Shown in pieces: positions 10,201 to 17,768 of a DNA stretch of 64,000 nt. Each line of letters begins with the position of its first letter. Positions within the stretch are counted from its first letter, which is position 1. The stretch is from the NCBI RefSeq assembly GCF_003095655.1, contig NZ_CP029151.1:1673001-1737000 (forward strand), read 5' to 3'. The position numbers were made by a program, and so were the translations under genes. This DNA comes from Dokdonia sp. Dokd-P16 (GTDB lineage Bacteria > Bacteroidota > Bacteroidia > Flavobacteriales > Flavobacteriaceae). The notes under the pieces were generated by a model. The model was not told where the DNA came from. It saw nothing but the letters and a program-made list of their open reading frames with translations, and ran no database searches.

Positions 10201-10556
10201 AGCGTAACGGTTCAAGAGGACCTTGGAATCACATTGTTGACTTTAAGTTATTACAAGATATATATGTAAAAACTGGAGATAAGAAGAGTACATTCCAAAT
10301 CTCTTTAGACATCTTCAACTTCACAAACTTTATCAATAAAGATTGGGGAGTACGTAAATTTGTAGGATCTAATGTATCTCCACTTCAAACCGTATCTACT
10401 TCTAATAGTGAGCCAGTTTTCAGTATAGTTGAAAGCTTATTCAATGTTGATGAAAATGGTAATCTATTGAGTGACAATATTGATCGAGTTGATGATCAAG
10501 GACTTCAATCTTCAAGATGGCAAATGCAGGTAGGTCTTCGTTATATCTTTAACTAA
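7248..10556 (+). CDS. TonB-dependent receptor, Oar-like, with carboxypeptidase regulatory-like N-domain
   Basis: A 1102-residue outer-membrane protein. A signal peptide (residues 1-21, ending SSLAQG) is followed by a carboxypeptidase-regulatory-like beta-sandwich (about 27-112, SISGRVLDNTEGPLPGANI to SVTMQENA), a plug domain (about 115-250, ALDEIVITGSNN to GGSVNAVTRSGSN) and a long beta-barrel ending in the aromatic strand QVGLRYIFN. The plug and barrel pattern resembles Oar/OmpA-like receptors rather than SusC. It imports an unknown ligand using the TonB energy system. No SusD partner is adjacent. The near-consensus promoter and downstream terminator indicate a single-gene unit, probably well expressed. 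Confidence 0.9.
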   Translation: MKKITFLSLIAMFLVTVSSLAQGVTTSSISGRVLDNTEGPLPGANIIATHVPTGSVYGAVTDFDGFYRLPNLKSGGPYNVTITYVGFEDYALNGFSLSLGETKRISVTMQENANALDEIVITGSNNSIFNTNKTGSETSISERDIATIPSVSRGIADFARVTPQAQLSEGDDGFSISLGGQNNRYNAIYIDGAVNNDVFGLAGSGTNGGQTGVSPFSVDAIESFQINLAPFDVRQSGFSGGSVNAVTRSGSNNWEGSVYGFLRNESLAGKTPVDLTNEGDEREKLAEFSAKTYGIRIGGPIVKDKLFFFANYERQDDETPQPFNFSNYQGRSSEAEIANLSSFLQSEYGYNPGTFDNNTRTLESDKINLRLDWNINDNHKVSIRQGVVEATNLEARNSGERGIGFINGSEFFETKTYSTAFELNSTFGSKFANNLKIGYTSVKDDRDPSGNPFPTVDIQDGGGTISFGSEPFSTANLLEQDIFTINNNFQIFSGRHAVTLGANLEIASAKNLFFAYNYGDYTFEDQFDADDNLVSSGLDQFLAGQDADVFQHGYSLVGNGAVGDESAGSADFGTSQLGFYVQDEVQVTENFKITGGIRVDVPYWEDGTVNDDFNTRTVGLLTAAGKDLQGARVGQGVDASAHIAPRLGFNWDVFGNNTTQVRGGLGVFTSRLPLVWPGGTYNNNGVTGGFSFIFGEEFQPDVNQQTQVVAAGSGGVGGNIDLFAKNFKLPQVGKYNIAIDQKLPIWGLIASADFLYNDVLTDVYYENLNLGEPVGTYEGADNRPFYNRSDEIDDTYGRIILASNTNEGSSYNATFTLRKPFQNGFQGQVSYSYGESEKIFDGTSSQNSSQWRGIQTVNGKNSDIPLSRSDFSLGSRISGNASYEIEYGGDFGGKTTIGLFYEGSQSSPYSFTYREGRDLLNDDSRDNALIYVPTNALDANQINIADIVDRETGVVLVPEQAQREILEAFIENDDYLSTRRGKYAERNGSRGPWNHIVDFKLLQDIYVKTGDKKSTFQISLDIFNFTNFINKDWGVRKFVGSNVSPLQTVSTSNSEPVFSIVESLFNVDENGNLLSDNIDRVDDQGLQSSRWQMQVGLRYIFN

Positions 10557-10590
10557 GAACTATTATTACATAATTGCAATCGCAATAATA

Positions 10591-10622
10591 AAGCCGCTAC
10601 TGGAAACAGTAGCGGCTTTTGT
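10591..10622 (+). terminator. Strong terminator after the Oar-like receptor
   Basis: AAGCCGCTACTG (10591-10602) with a GAAA tetraloop and CAGTAGCGGCTT (10607-10618), then T-rich sequence. Confidence 0.92.
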
Positions 10623-10632
10623 TTTTATGGAT

Positions 10633-10640
10633 TATCTTTG
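10633..10640 (+). promoter_or_regulatory. TAnnTTTG promoter box
   Basis: TATCTTTG lies 28 nt upstream of the ATG at 10669, just after the preceding terminator. No TTG box is seen at the right spacing. Confidence 0.45.
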
Positions 10641-10668
10641 AGCTTTAAACTTATTAAACCATTTATTT

Positions 10669-11103
10669 ATGTACTCAGTTGTTCAATTTGTCCATTCGTA
10701 CTGGGCGTACCTTGTAGTTATCGTGCTTGTGGTTGCCACATTTAATGCACTCACAAAATTCTTTGGAAAAAAGGAGTACGGCGGTAAGGACATGAGCTTA
10801 GCTTTATTTACCCTTATTACAATGCACATACAACTGCTTATAGGCCTTGTGCTGTGGTTTATATCTCCTAATGGATTGCAAGCTATAAAAGCAAATGGTA
10901 TGGGAGGACTTTCTAGCCAAGCAAGACAACTTGCGGTAGAGCATCCATTTTTAATGATTATTGCAGTGGTGCTTGTAACCATTGGTTACTCTAAGCATAA
11001 AAAACAACGCCTATCTACACCTAAATTTAAGAAGATAGCAATCTTTTATACACTTGCACTTATCGCAGTGCTAGCAATTATACCATGGAATCAGTGGTTT
11101 TAA
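10669..11103 (+). CDS. Small four-helix membrane protein, cytochrome-b-like
   Basis: A 144-residue protein with four hydrophobic segments (about 8-28, 45-65, 88-105 and 121-140) and several helix-associated histidines (His9, HIQLLIGLVLW, HPFLMI). Flavobacterial homologues are often labelled 'cytochrome B', but no classical cytochrome b heme pair can be proven here. It is monocistronic between two terminators. Function is uncertain; it is a probable inner-membrane protein. Confidence 0.65.
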   Translation: MYSVVQFVHSYWAYLVVIVLVVATFNALTKFFGKKEYGGKDMSLALFTLITMHIQLLIGLVLWFISPNGLQAIKANGMGGLSSQARQLAVEHPFLMIIAVVLVTIGYSKHKKQRLSTPKFKKIAIFYTLALIAVLAIIPWNQWF

Positions 11104-11139
11104 TAGTCATTGATTAAATATATACAAAGGTTATTATTA

Positions 11140-11155
11140 CGCTTTCGCGAAAGTG
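11140..11155. repeat. Iterated palindrome copy 5 (intergenic, one mismatch)
   Basis: CGCTTTCGCGAAAGTG lies 36 nt after the small membrane protein stop and just before a separate 32-bp terminator palindrome. Confidence 0.9.
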
Positions 11156-11168
11156 TGCTAATTCATAA

Positions 11169-11200
11169 AAAGCCCAAAATCAATATTGATTTTGGGCTTT
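11169..11200. terminator. Perfect 32-bp palindrome, bidirectional terminator
   Basis: AAAGCCCAAAATCAAT is followed at once by its exact reverse complement. It lies between convergent genes and can terminate both. Confidence 0.85.
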
Positions 11201-11218
11201 CTTATGTATGCTGTATTA

Positions 11219-12295
11219 TTAGTCTACGTATTCTTTCTTGATTACGTAAATATAAACCGGAAAGTGGTCGCTGTAGCCACCCGTATATCCACCATTTGCA
11301 AAGCTTCTGTAAGGATATCCATTATAACGACCCTTAGGGTTGCTCAAGTAGCTTTTGTTGTAAATACCAGCCTTATAATACCTAAAAGAGGTGTAATCCT
11401 CATTAAGTAACGGAGCACTTATAATTATCTGGTCAAAGAGGTTCCACCCATCACGATACGCTAGCGTGCCTATGCCCTTTTTAAACATAGATTCCATTGG
11501 GTTGTAGAGTGCTTTATCTCTTACTTTTTTAATCTTGCGATGTGTTTGTAATACCTTTTTTACACTAGCATTTGTTGGGTCGTCATTAAGATCTCCCATG
11601 ATAATAATCTTTGCATAAGGATCATTGCTTTGTAAGCTATCTGTAATTTTCTTCGTAAGTGAAGCTGCGTCCATACGTTTTTTTCTACTCTTTGCTTCTC
11701 CACCAGACCGAGACGGCCAGTGGTTTACGATGATATGTATCATGTCACCATCGAGTAGGCCAGATACCAGAAGCTGATCCCTTGTATACTTACGTTTTGA
11801 TGGATTATCAATCTCGTAAATGAGTAATTCATGTTTACTAGTAAATAATGGCTTAAATAGCCTCTTTTGATACAACAGTGCTACGTCTATCCCTCTTCTG
11901 TCTGGAGAATCATAATGCACAATACCGTAATCTCTCGGCAGTAATTGTGGGTCATTAGCTAGCGCTTCTACGGTTTTTCTGTTTTCAATTTCTGCGAGTC
12001 CTATAATCGCTGGGCTGTTTTTTGTGAAGTCCTTTCCTATATCGGCAATTACTCGTGCGATATTTTTCACCTTGTCTTGATATATCGTTTCGGTCCAATG
12101 ATCCTTACCTTCAGGAGTGCGATCATCATCATAAGTGATAGGGTCATTGATGGTGTCAAACAGATTTTCTACGTTGTAAAATGCGATAGTGTGGGCTCTG
12201 TATTTATTGGTTTGTTGCGCTTTCGCGAAAGCGTAAAGACAAAACAATATCACAAGTATTGAGCATCTCTTAGTTTTTAATTTTATTGAAAGCAT
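11219..12295 (-). CDS. Secreted endonuclease/exonuclease/phosphatase (EEP) family protein, first paralogue
   Basis: About 358 residues from the ATG at 12295. This start gives a proper signal peptide (MLSIKLKTKRCSILVILFCLYAFAKAQQ); the longer frame to 12334 adds an unlikely leader. EEP-fold motifs follow: FYNVENLFDT, GLAEIENR, HYDSPDRRGIDVALLY, VNHWPSRSGGEAKS, IIMGDLNDDP and a C-terminal YSDHFPVYIYV. These are the metal and catalytic segments of Mg-dependent phosphodiesterases or phosphatases. Substrate is unknown; export points to extracellular phosphoesters or nucleic acids. The palindrome encodes AFAKA at the signal peptide end. A second paralogue lies at 16716-17699, on the far side of a TonB receptor/DUF5689 pair. 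Confidence 0.88.
   Translation of the reverse strand: MLSIKLKTKRCSILVILFCLYAFAKAQQTNKYRAHTIAFYNVENLFDTINDPITYDDDRTPEGKDHWTETIYQDKVKNIARVIADIGKDFTKNSPAIIGLAEIENRKTVEALANDPQLLPRDYGIVHYDSPDRRGIDVALLYQKRLFKPLFTSKHELLIYEIDNPSKRKYTRDQLLVSGLLDGDMIHIIVNHWPSRSGGEAKSRKKRMDAASLTKKITDSLQSNDPYAKIIIMGDLNDDPTNASVKKVLQTHRKIKKVRDKALYNPMESMFKKGIGTLAYRDGWNLFDQIIISAPLLNEDYTSFRYYKAGIYNKSYLSNPKGRYNGYPYRSFANGGYTGGYSDHFPVYIYVIKKEYVD
12218..12233. repeat. Iterated palindrome copy 6 (inside first EEP gene)
   Basis: A perfect 16-bp copy, read as AFAKA across the end of the predicted signal peptide. Confidence 0.95.
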
Positions 12296-12417
12296 TGGTG
12301 TTTTATGTAAGATTTTTCGTAATATGTAGTCCAAATGTAATGAAATTCAGTGCCTTACGAATTTATAATTTTTCTTATAAAATATTTAAAACTGAAATGT
12401 TACGTCAATTAGAGGCT

Positions 12418-15192
12418 ATGAATAACAATTTATTACGGTATGTTTTCTTGTTGTTTAGTGGCGTTATGTGGTCTCAAACACAACTCAAAGGAACGATAAT
12501 AGACGCCATCACTTCACAGCCGATTCCCGATGTGAGTATAAAAATTCAAGGAGAAAATAGCAATATAAAAACTGATGCTCTTGGTGTATTTGTGTTGACT
12601 AATATCGAGTTGTACGGAAATCAGATTTTAATTGTAGAAAAAAATGGTTTCGTTACGAAGCGACTGCCTGTCATTATAAAAGCTAAAGAAATATTAGAAC
12701 TTTCATTAATAACGCTTGACGTCGATATTACTGTGGAACAGCGGCAGATAGGGTTAATCTCGTTATCAGATAATGATTTAAATAGTGATGATACTCAAGA
12801 GAGTTTTAATACCTCAGGCTTATTAACTGCTGGACGAGACGCTTTTTTGAGCGCTGCAGCATTTGATTGGAGCGCTACCTTTTTCCGGCCAAGAGGATTG
12901 GATAATGCTAATGGCAAACTCCTCATCAACGGGATAGAAATGAATAAACAGTTTAACGGGCGCCCGCAGTGGGGAAGTTGGGGCGGACTTAATGATGCAC
13001 AGCGCAACCGTGAGTTTACGCAAGGTTTAAAAGCTAATGAGTATAGCTTTGGAGGACTGGCTGGAGTAACAAATATCATCATGCGAGCATCACAGGAGCG
13101 AAAAGGAGGTAGGGTTTCATATGCCGCAGCTAGTGCTTCTTATCAAGGGCGGTTAATGGGAAGTTACAACTCTGGGTTATCTCAGAAAGGATGGGCTTAT
13201 AGTGTGTTGTTGTCTCGTCGTTTTGGCAAAGAAGGTTTTCAAGATGGTACTTTATATGATGCAAACTCAATATATTTATCTGTAGAGAAGAAAATTAATG
13301 ATAATCACAGTCTTAATTTTTCTTCTTTTTACACACCTAATCGGCGTGGTCGTGCTTCTTCACTTACACAAGAACAAGTGGATCTTAAAGGGCGCACTTA
13401 TAATCCATATTGGGGTTTTCAAAATGATGAACAGCGTAATGCTAGAATGCGCAAGATTGAAGAGCCAGTATTTATGATTAATCATTACTGGGATGTAAGT
13501 GATAAGACAAGTATCAATACAAACTTAGGGTATCAAGTAGGCACCATAAAAAGTGGCAGAATAGATAACGGAAGCCTTAGGAATCCAGCGCCAAATTATT
13601 ATCAGCTCTTGCCCAGTTTTGCACTTCAAGATCCAAGCCCTACTGCGGGAGATTTTCAAACAGCATATGTACTGCAACAAGACTTCATAAATGATGGTCA
13701 GCTAGACTGGGAATCCATATACCAATCTAATGTAGGCGGAGGTAATTCAAAAATTATACTTCAAGATGACGTGGTGGGAGATAAACAACTGTCTGCAACT
13801 ATGATTTTGAACTCTCAGCTTACGGATGCAATTACCATAAATGGAAATGTTTCTTATAGAGATTTGAAGAGTGAAAACTATGCACAGGTAAGTGATTTAC
13901 TAGGAGGTGAGGGGTTTCTTGATATAGACAACTTTTCTGTAAGTGAGAGTCAGGATGGTCAAGAAGGCGATCTCGCACAGAGTGATGTGCGTAACCCTAA
14001 CCGAATTGTTCAAGTAGGAGATCGGTATAAGTATAACTATAATATCAATTCAAGTACAATAAGCGGATTTGCTCAAGCACAGTTTACTTTTAAAAATACA
14101 GACTTTTTTATTTCTGGTGCAGCAAGTACTACAAGTTATCAGCGAGAGGGATTATTTGAGAACGGAAATTTTGTGGGTGAGAATTCCTTTGGACTAAGTG
14201 AGAAACTTTCATTTACAGATGGAGGATTGAAAGCTGGTGCGACATATAAATTTACAGGGAGACACATCATGACAGTTAACGGAGCTTACTACACTACTGC
14301 TCCTTCCATTAGAAATAGTTTTAGTAATGCGCGACAAAATAATGATGTAGTAAATAACCTAACATCAGAACAAATACAAAGTGTGGATGCTAGCTATATT
14401 TATAGATCGCCTATTGTAAAAGCACGTCTCACAGGATTTTATACAGGCTTTCAAAATGGAACTGATTTAGGATTCTTTTTTACTCAAAATTCGATAGCGC
14501 AAACGGAGGCGTCTTTTGTACAAGAAGTGCTTACCAATGTTGGTCGGCAAAACATAGGTATTGAGATAGGCATAGAGGCGCAGGTATTACCTACACTTAA
14601 GTTAAAAGCAGCTGCATCTGTAGGTCAATATACCTACACAAATAACCCAGATATTTACTATACCTCTGATGATTTTGATGGACCTCAGACATTTGGAGAT
14701 GGTAAAGTTGCAATTAAAAATCTACATGTTGCCGGTGGGCCAGAAAGAGCTTATCAATTAGGTCTTGAGTATCGAGATCCAGATTTCTGGAATTTTGGTA
14801 TTACGGTAAACCGCTTTTCTAATGCTTACATAGACATTAGTAATCTAGCACGTACAGCAAATTTTAACCAAGACATAGACGGTCAACCATTTAACGATTT
14901 TGATGCGGACGTTGCTAAGGGCTTGCTTAGGCAATCACAAATAGATAGTTATAATCTCGTAAATATTATAGGAGGCAAGTCATGGAGGATAGGAAGTTAC
15001 TTTGTGGGCTTTTTTGCTACGGTAAATAACGTACTCAACGAAAATTATATTACGGGAGGCTTTGAGGATTCTCGTAGGGTAAATTATAGGTCAAAACTTG
15101 AAGAGTCGCAACGTGCCACACCCATTTTTGGAGATCGTTTATTCTTTGGAAGAGGAACCACATACTACGTAAATGCTTACGTTAGATTTTAA
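12418..15192 (+). CDS. TonB-dependent receptor paired with a DUF5689 lipoprotein
   Basis: About 924 residues from the ATG at 12418, which gives the signal peptide MNNNLLRYVFLLFSGVMWSQ. The open frame runs back to 12286 but crosses the divergent EEP start, so that extension is unlikely; ATG 12397 is an alternative. A carboxypeptidase-regulatory-like domain (about 22-105) and a plug segment (RPRGLDNANGKLLINGIEM to GVTNIIMRASQ) precede a large beta-barrel ending in TTYYVNAYVRF. The DUF5689 gene begins 14 nt after its stop, recalling SusC/SusD pairing. Neighbouring secreted phosphoesterases suggest uptake of nucleic-acid or phosphate-containing products; this is inference from context. Confidence 0.88.
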   Translation: MNNNLLRYVFLLFSGVMWSQTQLKGTIIDAITSQPIPDVSIKIQGENSNIKTDALGVFVLTNIELYGNQILIVEKNGFVTKRLPVIIKAKEILELSLITLDVDITVEQRQIGLISLSDNDLNSDDTQESFNTSGLLTAGRDAFLSAAAFDWSATFFRPRGLDNANGKLLINGIEMNKQFNGRPQWGSWGGLNDAQRNREFTQGLKANEYSFGGLAGVTNIIMRASQERKGGRVSYAAASASYQGRLMGSYNSGLSQKGWAYSVLLSRRFGKEGFQDGTLYDANSIYLSVEKKINDNHSLNFSSFYTPNRRGRASSLTQEQVDLKGRTYNPYWGFQNDEQRNARMRKIEEPVFMINHYWDVSDKTSINTNLGYQVGTIKSGRIDNGSLRNPAPNYYQLLPSFALQDPSPTAGDFQTAYVLQQDFINDGQLDWESIYQSNVGGGNSKIILQDDVVGDKQLSATMILNSQLTDAITINGNVSYRDLKSENYAQVSDLLGGEGFLDIDNFSVSESQDGQEGDLAQSDVRNPNRIVQVGDRYKYNYNINSSTISGFAQAQFTFKNTDFFISGAASTTSYQREGLFENGNFVGENSFGLSEKLSFTDGGLKAGATYKFTGRHIMTVNGAYYTTAPSIRNSFSNARQNNDVVNNLTSEQIQSVDASYIYRSPIVKARLTGFYTGFQNGTDLGFFFTQNSIAQTEASFVQEVLTNVGRQNIGIEIGIEAQVLPTLKLKAAASVGQYTYTNNPDIYYTSDDFDGPQTFGDGKVAIKNLHVAGGPERAYQLGLEYRDPDFWNFGITVNRFSNAYIDISNLARTANFNQDIDGQPFNDFDADVAKGLLRQSQIDSYNLVNIIGGKSWRIGSYFVGFFATVNNVLNENYITGGFEDSRRVNYRSKLEESQRATPIFGDRLFFGRGTTYYVNAYVRF

Positions 15193-15206
15193 ACTTTAAA
15201 ATTAAG

Positions 15207-16706
15207 ATGATGAAATTATTCCAGAAACTGTCAGTTGTTGCAATACTCTTCTTAATTATAAGTTGCGTAAATGATGATGAGTTCTCAACCCCAGTGCTTG
15301 AAATCACGGATCCAGATCTAGATGGAGAAATCATCACCATCGCACAACTAGCCAATCTCTATGAACAGGCAGTTCTAAGTGAGGCAGATAATCTAGGTAT
15401 TAACCCTACTAGCGTGACAGATATTACAGCCTTGCGCAGTACATTTAGACTTGATCTTTCTGAAACCAATCGTTATGTAGAAGGTTTTGTGATAAGTAGT
15501 GATGCCTCTGGAAACTGGTTTGAGGAGCTCATCATACAAGATGCAGCAAGTAATCCTACAGCAGGTGTGCGCGTACTTATAGATGAGAGTCCGCTGTTTA
15601 CCTATTATGAAGTGGGTCGCAAGGTATTTGTAAAGCTAGGTAATGCAACACTAGACAATCAAGCTATAGGAGGTTTATGGATAGGAGATAGCAACGGAGT
15701 ATTAACGCTAGGCATTACAGATAATCTAGATAAAATCCCAGCGCCAGCACAGTTTAGCTTTATGCAGAGATCATCCATTATTGAAGAGATAATTCCGCTT
15801 GAGGTTACTATAGAAGACTTTAGGAATGAGTTAGAAAATATATTCGTCAAGCTCACAGATGTTCAGTTTATAAAGGAGGATGTCATTGATGGGAGTGTTA
15901 CCTATGCGGGAGAACCTCTTGATGAGTTTGATGGAGAGCGAGAACTGGTGCATTGCGCCACTGGGCAATCTACTATTGTAAGTACAAGTACCTTTGCAAA
16001 TTTTAAATCCATATTGCTACCCGATGGACGTGGGAGTATATCGGGAGTGCTCACACGTAACTTTTTTGGAGACACCTATAATCTTGCAATCAATGATCCA
16101 GAAGCCGTCATTTTTGATGGGACAGACCGCTGTGATCCCGTAGAAATAGATTGCGGCCCAGCTAGTGGAATGGGGGAAAATATACTATTTGAAGAGTTTT
16201 TTGAGTCGCAAACTAATAATAACCCTATAATGGGTAGTGGCTGGACTAATTATCAAGAAGAAGGAACCCAAGCATGGGAAGCTTATACGAGTACTGGTCA
16301 GAATGCCTCATTAGGTAGGTCTGCGAGAATTGCATCTGCGTTTTCTGGAGATGCAAGAACGGTGTCTTGGTTAATCACTCCTCCCATAGATTTTATTTCA
16401 AATACGGGAGAAACTTTACGTTTTAGAACATCCAATAGCTTTGCAGACGGCAGTAGGTTGACCATACTTTTTTCTAACGACTGGGATGGTGATGTCACAA
16501 CAATTGCTGCTTCTACTTGGGATGTCCTAGCCGCAGCAGATATTGTAGCAGATAATGATTTCTTTGGAAACTGGATTGACTCCGGTATTGTTGATCTCTC
16601 CTGTGTCACAGGTACTGGCTATGTTGCATTTAGATATAACGGATCTGGAAATGCAAGTTTTGACGGTACTTATGAACTTGACGAGATTCAAATTAAAGCA
16701 AATTAA
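15207..16706 (+). CDS. DUF5689 lipoprotein with choice-of-anchor J-type C-terminus
   Basis: A 499-residue lipoprotein with lipobox ISC (Cys21 of MMKLF...IISCVNDDE). Residues about 40-310 match DUF5689, an OB-fold-like module seen in secreted Bacteroidetes proteins and next to extracellular nucleases. The C-terminal part (about 320-499, NILFEEFFESQTNN, SWLITPPIDF, YELDEIQIKAN) looks like a jelly-roll choice-of-anchor J domain. It is probably the surface partner of the upstream TonB receptor, in the role SusD plays for SusC. It converges with the second EEP gene with only 9 nt between stops. ATG at 15207 or 15210 are equally possible. Confidence 0.82.
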   Translation: MMKLFQKLSVVAILFLIISCVNDDEFSTPVLEITDPDLDGEIITIAQLANLYEQAVLSEADNLGINPTSVTDITALRSTFRLDLSETNRYVEGFVISSDASGNWFEELIIQDAASNPTAGVRVLIDESPLFTYYEVGRKVFVKLGNATLDNQAIGGLWIGDSNGVLTLGITDNLDKIPAPAQFSFMQRSSIIEEIIPLEVTIEDFRNELENIFVKLTDVQFIKEDVIDGSVTYAGEPLDEFDGERELVHCATGQSTIVSTSTFANFKSILLPDGRGSISGVLTRNFFGDTYNLAINDPEAVIFDGTDRCDPVEIDCGPASGMGENILFEEFFESQTNNNPIMGSGWTNYQEEGTQAWEAYTSTGQNASLGRSARIASAFSGDARTVSWLITPPIDFISNTGETLRFRTSNSFADGSRLTILFSNDWDGDVTTIAASTWDVLAAADIVADNDFFGNWIDSGIVDLSCVTGTGYVAFRYNGSGNASFDGTYELDEIQIKAN

Positions 16707-16715
16707 AATATCCTC

Positions 16716-17699
16716 TTAGTCAGATCTTGTAGATAGAATGCTATACACAGGAAAATGATCACTATAACCACCTAGATATCTTTTTCCAGCATAAGTGCGA
16801 AAGGGTGTTCCTTTAAATTTACCATCATATTCAGTGAGGAAAAAGTCATTGTAAATATCTGACTTCTCGTAAAGAAGTGTGTTTTCGTGTAGCTGTACAA
16901 AATTGTTCGAAAAGATAATCTGATCAAAAATGAACCACTCAAATCTATAATTTAAGCTTCCTTCATATCTTGTTCCTAAGTACAGCATCGGGTTGTAAAA
17001 CTCCGTTTTAACGAGGTTGTTTTTTACGCTTTCACTGTGTGGCCCGTCATTAAAATCGCCCATAATGATAATCTTCACTTTAGGGTCTTCATTCATGAGT
17101 TTGTCAATAACTTCCCTATTGCGCTGTGCTGCTGTAATGCGCTTTTGTGAGGTTTCATTCTCACCAGATCTTCGGGAAGGCCAGTGATTTACTAGTATGT
17201 GCACAGGATTTCCTAAAAGTTCTCCTTGAACATAAAGAATGTCACGTGTATAGTCTCTGCCACCTTCATCGGCTTCTAGGTAGAGTGTGATGGGTTCACT
17301 TGCCGTGACTTTAAAGTCTGCTTTTTTGTATAATAGAGCAACGTCAATACCGCGCTCATCTGGGGAGTCATAATGAACAATATCATAGCCTTCATCTTTA
17401 AGATTATCTGTCGCAATAAGAGACTCTAGTACGGATCTATTTTCCACTTCGGCAACGCCAAGGAGAGAAGGTGAGGTCTTAGTGTCATCCTTCCCTATGT
17501 TTGAGATAACTTTTGATAGTTTGGCTATTTTCTTATTAAACTTATAGCTATTCCACTCCTTAAAACCGTTCGGTGTGAAGTCGTCGTCTAGCGTTTCAGG
17601 GTTGTTTGTCGTGTCAAAAAGATTTTCTAGGTTGTAAAAGCCTACTGCACATTGTATTTTTTCTTGTTGCGCTTTCGCGAAAGCGGAATCATCCTCCAT
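16716..17699 (-). CDS. EEP family protein, second paralogue, without a visible signal peptide
   Basis: A 327-residue paralogue of the 11219-12295 protein, with the same order of motifs: FYNLENLFDT, GVAEVENR, HYDSPDERGIDVALLY, VNHWPSRRSGENETS, IIMGDFNDGP and YSDHFPVYSI. It begins MEDDSAFAKAQQEKIQC, and an in-frame TAG at 17712-17714 blocks upstream extension, so no signal peptide can be encoded. The protein may be cytoplasmic, or a secretion signal has been lost. The palindrome encodes AFAKAQQ exactly where the first paralogue has it. Substrate is unknown. It converges with the DUF5689 gene and diverges from hflX. Confidence 0.85.
   Translation of the reverse strand: MEDDSAFAKAQQEKIQCAVGFYNLENLFDTTNNPETLDDDFTPNGFKEWNSYKFNKKIAKLSKVISNIGKDDTKTSPSLLGVAEVENRSVLESLIATDNLKDEGYDIVHYDSPDERGIDVALLYKKADFKVTASEPITLYLEADEGGRDYTRDILYVQGELLGNPVHILVNHWPSRRSGENETSQKRITAAQRNREVIDKLMNEDPKVKIIIMGDFNDGPHSESVKNNLVKTEFYNPMLYLGTRYEGSLNYRFEWFIFDQIIFSNNFVQLHENTLLYEKSDIYNDFFLTEYDGKFKGTPFRTYAGKRYLGGYSDHFPVYSILSTRSD
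17670..17685. repeat. Iterated palindrome copy 7 (inside second EEP gene)
   Basis: A perfect 16-bp copy encoding residues 6-10 (AFAKA) of the second EEP protein, at the position equivalent to copy 6. Confidence 0.95.
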
Positions 17700-17755
17700 A
17701 ATGAATAGTGTCTATGAGTGTTACAATTTAGTCAAAAAGACTGCAATCCATTTGC

Positions 17756-17763
17756 TACCTTTG
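17756..17763 (+). promoter_or_regulatory. TAnnTTTG promoter box of hflX
   Basis: TACCTTTG ends only 5 nt before the ATG at 17769. If used, the message would be nearly leaderless. The box also argues against the longer reading frame from 17718. Confidence 0.5.
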
Positions 17764-17768
17764 TTAAT

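Noticed and set aside
12286-12417. Upstream extension of the second TonB receptor
   Set aside because: It crosses the start of the divergent EEP gene and gives no signal peptide; ATG 12418 does.
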